Of a stretch of 64,000 nt of DNA, positions 59,293-64,000 are shown piece by piece. The stretch is from Sisyra terminalis. Lineage: Eukaryota > Arthropoda > Insecta > Neuroptera > Sisyridae. The DNA is taken from NCBI GenBank assembly GCA_958496175.1, contig OY292277.1, positions 39,319,050 to 39,383,049 on the forward strand, written 5' to 3'. Below the pieces are notes generated by a model that searched no databases, was not told the DNA's origin, and was given only the letters and a program-made list of their open reading frames with translations. Positions within the stretch are counted from its first letter, which is position 1. Each line of letters starts with the position of its first letter. The position numbers and the translations under genes were made by a program.

Positions 59293-60020
59293 CTAAAAAA
59301 GTGAAGTTTTATATAAAAGATTAAAGTAAATTGTAGTAAAGGATTAAAAGGTGATAAAAAAAAGTTACTCAAACTATAAAGGACTATAAATTATACGTCA
59401 ATCTAAAAATACCCGATTGCAACACTATGGATAACAATAGTTAATTAATATAGTGAATAGTAGTGATAAAATCATTAACCAAAAAAAAAATGTTTTTCAC
59501 GAAATTTTCCAAAAACAAAAACAAAATCGACACATAATTAAACACGCTTTTCACTCAAATTAACATCGTTTATGAAAATTAATTTTTCCCACAGTTAATT
59601 TTCGAATAAAAATATGTGAAATACATGATAACGTGTTTTTTAAGACTTGGAAAATATTTTCCACACATTCCGACTCAGCAAACTATTCCAAATTAATGAA
59701 AATTGAGACATAATTGAACACGTTTTTTAAACTTAATTTTTCATTGTTTGTGAAAATCAAATTTTCCCACAAAAAATTATTTAATATAAATATATGATTA
59801 ACACATCAAGTATTTCTTCGAATTTTTTTGGATTTAGTATTACTATAAGTCGCTGAAAACCCAATTTTCTTAACATTTGATTGTATTAATAACTCAATAA
59901 CTAATTTTTTGTAATTGATTAATTACTACTAAACTATTTTGTCACAAAAGAACCGGTTTCTTTCACAAACCTCTATGATTTTCCATCGATTGGCAAATAA
60001 ATTTTGGAAAATTAAAACTT
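58895..60020. repeat. Large foldback: ~200-base inverted arms around the terminal exon
   Basis: Left arm about 58895-59100 and right arm about 59818-60020 are inverted copies. Shared strings (left sense): TTTAAATTTTCCAAAATTTT, TTTGCCAATCGGTGGAAAAT, GAGGTTTGTGAAAGAAACCG, AAAATAGTTAAGCAGTAGTT and, weaker, GGGTTTTTAACGACATATAA. The right-hand part of the central segment contains a loose tandem duplication (about 59500 and 59690, both with GACACATAATTAAACACG-like text). The centre also holds the candidate exon at 59218. It resembles a foldback transposon but carries no recognisable transposase. Confidence 0.7.
59218..59292 (+). other. Preferred terminal exon (24 codons)
   Basis: Opens after TTTCTTTAAACAG and reads NFHLLQTVTKKRLRRKRPQE then PLTV and TAG. 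It is much less AT-rich than its surroundings and uses CGC, CTC and CCA codons, which argues for real coding sequence. The frame follows phase 0 from the donor at 56927. The first downstream AATAAA is near 59605. Confidence 0.55.
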
Positions 60021-60539
60021 TAAAATTTTGTTGCCTAATAGGGTGAGTAAATAGGTTTAATTAAGAAATTATAATCGAATCAAGAAAATTAATGATTTTG
60101 CTAATCACAAAATAAAAACGAAGAATTTAAAAAAAGGCAGTACATAAACAAACTAGTTAAAACTTTTGTTGTTTGAAATTGTTTGATCAAAATATTTTGG
60201 TGTTAGTATCTATCAATTTTCAGTAGTGTTGGTTAAGTGAATACTCAACTTTTAACAAATAAGATAAGTACTTGAATTGTCGCCCAACTTTGATGACCGG
60301 AGCTTACCATGGAGTTAACCACTACTAAATCTGTAAGACTTTATTTAAATGGAGGAAAATGAAGTTTAAGACTTAATATTTAAAACAGGAATTAAATTGA
60401 TTGTTTTAATTAAATTGATGTTAGTTTATACGGAATAAAATACTAATTCAATATGAGTTTGTTTTTTTGTAGTTACAATTCATGTAGTTACAAAAAAGTT
60501 ATATTCAATAATTTGAAATGGTTTTTCCCAGGAAAAAGA
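60021..60539. other. AT-rich non-genic stretch
   Basis: No gene or element recognised. Confidence 0.45.
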
Positions 60540-61300
60540 ATTTAGTTCGTTTTAGCACATCATGAAAACGCCGTAGTAGCGATAGTTGCTGTCTTTTTGT
60601 CTTTTGCATTAGTTTTTATTTACCTTACACATATTAAAACCACGTTTTTATCGTTGAAATCGTTTAAAAACGTTGTTTTATTATTTTCTGATGCTAGAAA
60701 AAGGATCTAGCATTCACATAAGCAACCACTAGAACAAAGATAGAACAATAACGCCCAATGTGTCACACAAGTGTTCCTTTTCAACTTTCAATATTTAAAC
60801 GGAATGTCACATCGACAACACAAACTATTCGGTTGGTAAATTAAATTTGCACTCAGTGTTTAACTTTTCCCTTGTTCTCCTCTCTTGAGCTTTCCGAGCT
60901 TTCCGAGTTTTCCAGCTGTCTTCCAACGTTTTCTGTGCTACACACTCGAAGCACATAAACATTTATGCTGGATATTTGCGTGTAAACATCTGCATACATT
61001 TATTTGTTTGCAAAAAATAAAAAAAAAATAAATATCCAAATAAACGTATGAAAAAGGTGGAATTTTTCCACACATTACGCTTGAAATTTGAAAAATAAAT
61101 AGCCGTGTGTTGAGTTCTGTTTTATGTTCCACCCTCGAGCAGCTTGAAAGCTTTTATATTATTCTTATAATTATTACGCAATTTTACAATGTGCGTAAAG
61201 CGTTAGAGGTGCGTGTGTTTCAAATTAAATTTAAAACGCAGCCATATTTTCATTAGAGAACAAAACGCCAAAGCTCTATGTAGGCTGGTTTCAAACGGCA
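60540..61300. promoter_or_regulatory. Candidate regulatory island
   Basis: Base-balanced, without a long open frame. It contains a 15-base palindrome GTGGAATTTTTCCAC (61057-61071) whose core GGAATTTTTCC looks like a Rel/NF-kB site, a forkhead site TGTAAACA (60981-60988), two further forkhead-like strings (TATTTGTTTG at 61001, AAATAAACG at 61038), and a tandem GAGCTTTCCGAGCTTTCCGA at about 60887-60906. The mixture would suit an enhancer or promoter of an unseen neighbouring gene. Function is inference. Confidence 0.25.
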
Positions 61301-62238
61301 CAAACTTTGATCGTAGCTTTAATTGACTAAGCTCTCCGTATCCATTACTTGATTTTTATTACAACTAATTGTTTGTTTGCTCTTAGCTTTTCTCGATTCT
61401 TTCATTTCGTTTGTATCTAAAGAAGAGACACTAACCGAGTTACACTCGGGTTGAGGTACCTAAATGTAACCCGTGTTATTAAGGTCAAAGCTTTTAACTT
61501 TCTTTGGACCACGAAACATGATATCTTTCTAGCGGAAAATCAAATTAAAAACTAAATAACCATCGGGCAATTGAGCTAATGTCGTAATAAAAATACAATA
61601 GATTTGTCGTAATTAAGACGGCGTTTTAATTGAATTTTATTAGTTTCGTTGGAAAAAATACTTTTTTAAGGAATAATTTAAATTAAATTGGACTAGGGAA
61701 TGTTCATTTGTATTTTCTTTTATCAAGTTATTCTGATAAGCTCTTAGTCCACGTCTGATTTGTCACGCTAACATTGTTAGAATCCTAAGCTTTTAAGCTT
61801 TATTGAATGGATTGAGTATTTTATAAAAGTACATTCATTCATTGAAATTTAACGGATAATAAAACTACACGGAATATTTTTAAAATAAAAAATATATATA
61901 TTCTTTTTCTATTCAATCCATAAATTGGTTTTCTATTTTTCTTCTTACAATTTTTATCTGTTATATATAATTTGATATAAACCAAGCCCTTCTCAAATAG
62001 AAAGGATTGCAAATTTTCAATTGTAAATTGATTGACCACTTAGACTTTTAAATTTAAAATTTAAAGCATTGAAAAAAATAAAGTTTAACTTTCTGTGATT
62101 GCAACTATATTTATTTAACTAAACAATTTTCTAAATAGACGCTAAGTAATAATAGACAATAGTTTTTCATGAAATTGGTGTTTTTTTTTTCAAAATAAAA
62201 CACAGTAATCTTTCAGTATAGTAAGCTTCATTTTTTAA
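61301..62238. other. Non-genic stretch
   Basis: No gene or element recognised; 61301-61500 is more base-balanced than the rest. Confidence 0.45.
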
Positions 62239-62400
62239 ATAGTTATTTACCGTTGCTTTATAACAACTAAGCTCTTTAGTGACTCTAGGGTGTATAGAAA
62301 TCCGTAACCGAAAAATATCGAAAATTTGCTCGATACGAGGATCGAATTCAACACCTTCCAGTTTTGGAGCAGTCACCTTGACTACTTGGCCTCCAATACG
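62239..62400 (-). repeat. tRNA-derived SINE copy
   Basis: The reverse complement begins GTATTGGAGGCCAAGTAGTC (A-box region, two changes from consensus), has a good B box AATTCGATCC, then TTTTCGATATTTTTCGG, ACCCTAGAGTCACTAAAGAG and TAGTTGTTATAAAGCAACGG, and ends AATAACTATTTAAAAAATG. All segments line up with the copies at 36426 and 47829. Confidence 0.8.
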
Positions 62401-64000
62401 CTATTTCAAGCTATGATTTCGATTTAAACGTCGTTAAATCATAAGTATAAAGATTTATATTTGGGTTTTCGGAATTCTGTATTTGTCACACCGTTTGATT
62501 TTATACAAGGTATTCTTCTTCTATAAGTTATAATAAGGTATTCTTTTTAATGCGTTTTTCTTTTGGGTAACTGTGTAATCAGGTAAAAATATTTATTTCT
62601 TAACTAATTTATCCTAAGTCTGTTTCGTTAAAATAGCGAATAACAATTCCATATTGGTTTATCTAATGAAATAATTTTTTTTTAAGATAAAAAAATATGA
62701 TAAAGTAGTTTCATAGCTTTATTTAGCTTTATATAGCAAGAAATTCAAAAACTATAATAATTTTTTAACTACGTTTGAAAACAATAATTGTGTGATTACT
62801 GATTATAATTGTTGGGAAGTTATGGAAATATTTATGTTATGAAAAATTAATAAAATACTTTATTCATAAATTAAGAAATACGTCTCCGATTGATAATATT
62901 CGACGCTGCTACTGGTTGCAATGAATTATAACAACAATTTTAATGCATACAAAAACTTATTTATTTGTGATTGTATTGTTTTATTCTTATTGTTTTAAGC
63001 TTCCATTTATTTAATATTTTTTCAAGTTATACTTCTTTAGGTACAGCATGAAAGTAAACAAATAATTTTGTTACAGAAGTTGGTAACGGATATTTGTTAA
63101 TAAAATTAATTTTGATTGCTACGTTCATTTTAATTTACGACTCTAGATTGAATAAAATAAAGCTCAACTGCGCTTGTGCCCAAAAGACTAACTTCTATAT
63201 CTAAATGCAAACCATGCCAACTTTTTAAAATCTTTAAGGTTTGAATTTTGTAAATTATTTTCCCGTTTTCAAGCAACTGTAAATTAATATCCTGGCGATG
63301 AATTTGTTTAACAATTTGTTTGAATTTTAACTATTTTTTTGAATTTTTAACTGAGATAAAATTAATATCGATTTATATTTCATATCATAGTATTGTACCA
63401 ACTAATGGTTCTCATTTGATTTTTATGTTGATTTAATTCAAAAATATATCTCTGATTAATTGAAGCAAGAAAAACGCAAATGCTTATTTGTTTAGATCCT
63501 TATTCCCAGAAAAACCTAGACTTTTACAAAAACAGTATAACTTCTTACGTACGTCCATCAGTATATACATACAAATACAAATCTCACATACAAATACAAA
63601 TATTCACACATACAAATATTTTTCATCGATATGTGAGATAATTGAAAACTATTTAATTTTAATTGTAATGGATTGAAATTTTGGTGAATCAGATTTTTTG
63701 TTTTAATTCAAATATTCTCAAGGAATTTGAATTTACATTATGTCTGATTTATCCATAAAATATAACGTATGGATATTTAATCAATTGACAATCTGTTAAA
63801 TAAAGGCTTGTCTTAAGCACTAAAAATTATATCAAAAAGTTTTACTTGTAATTTATAACCGAATCAATGATTTTGAAAGTGATCGAAATCAATTTCAACA
63901 ATGAAAGAAAATGTAATTAGCAGGGAACTTATAACTATTAAGATGAAAATTAATTTCAAATTAATAATATGTAAAACCTTAATAGTGCAAATATCAACAA
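62401..64000. other. AT-rich non-genic stretch to the window end
   Basis: No gene or element recognised. A short repeat of ACATACAAATACAAAT units lies at about 63567-63620. Confidence 0.5.

Noticed and set aside
1..64000. CRISPR array, operons or bacterial regulatory elements
   Set aside because: No regularly spaced repeats, and everything recognisable is eukaryotic.

Overview
The window looks like a stretch of AT-rich animal nuclear genome, most likely an insect. The reasons are short spliceosomal introns (one of 53 bases), long gene-poor DNA, and a mixed load of decayed eukaryotic transposons: Jockey-type and other LINEs, mariner, hAT-like MITEs, a Helitron, a Penelope-like element and a tRNA-derived SINE. 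There is no sign of bacterial gene organisation. Nothing was computed or searched; all calls are from reading the sequence.

Layout. Bases 1-46,000 hold no intact gene that I can support. They contain dispersed transposon remnants, small inverted repeats, a few coding-like scraps and some base-balanced islands that could be regulatory. The best remnants are a Helitron Pif1-helicase tail (16.8-17.2 kb, minus), a mariner transposase tail interrupted by a palindromic insertion with a 16-base target duplication (23.3-23.9 kb), two Jockey-type LINE 3' ends (26.3-27.5 and 34.7-35.2 kb), a Penelope-like endonuclease tail followed by a hammerhead-like hairpin (29.3-29.6 kb, minus), and two other LINE fragments (30.9 and 41.4 kb).

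Genes. At 46.0-46.6 kb lies an intact single-exon FKBP-type prolyl isomerase of 189 residues with a lysine-rich N-terminal tail. At 52.5-59.3 kb lies a large gene for a secreted, Ser/Thr/Pro/Glu-rich protein. I rebuilt it beyond its longest open frame: a TATA box, a signal-peptide exon, a 53-base intron, a 4.29 kb exon with five tandem 72-residue repeats, a donor at its end, and a short basic terminal exon about 2.3 kb downstream. A second possible terminal exon, also 24 codons and also starting Asn-Phe, lies in that intron.

Repeats. At least six copies or fragments of a SINE of about 170 bases with recognisable pol III A and B boxes are spread over both strands. Four loci (five hairpins) carry a hairpin of the form CTGANGA-spacer-stem-loop-stem-GAAA. 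One of them sits directly behind a Penelope-like endonuclease reading frame, which suggests that all derive from Penelope-like elements. Two hAT-like MITEs have recognisable 8-base target duplications. The preferred terminal exon of the large gene lies inside a 1.1 kb structure with inverted arms of about 200 bases. The 60-64 kb end has one SINE copy and a candidate regulatory island, but no gene that I can support.
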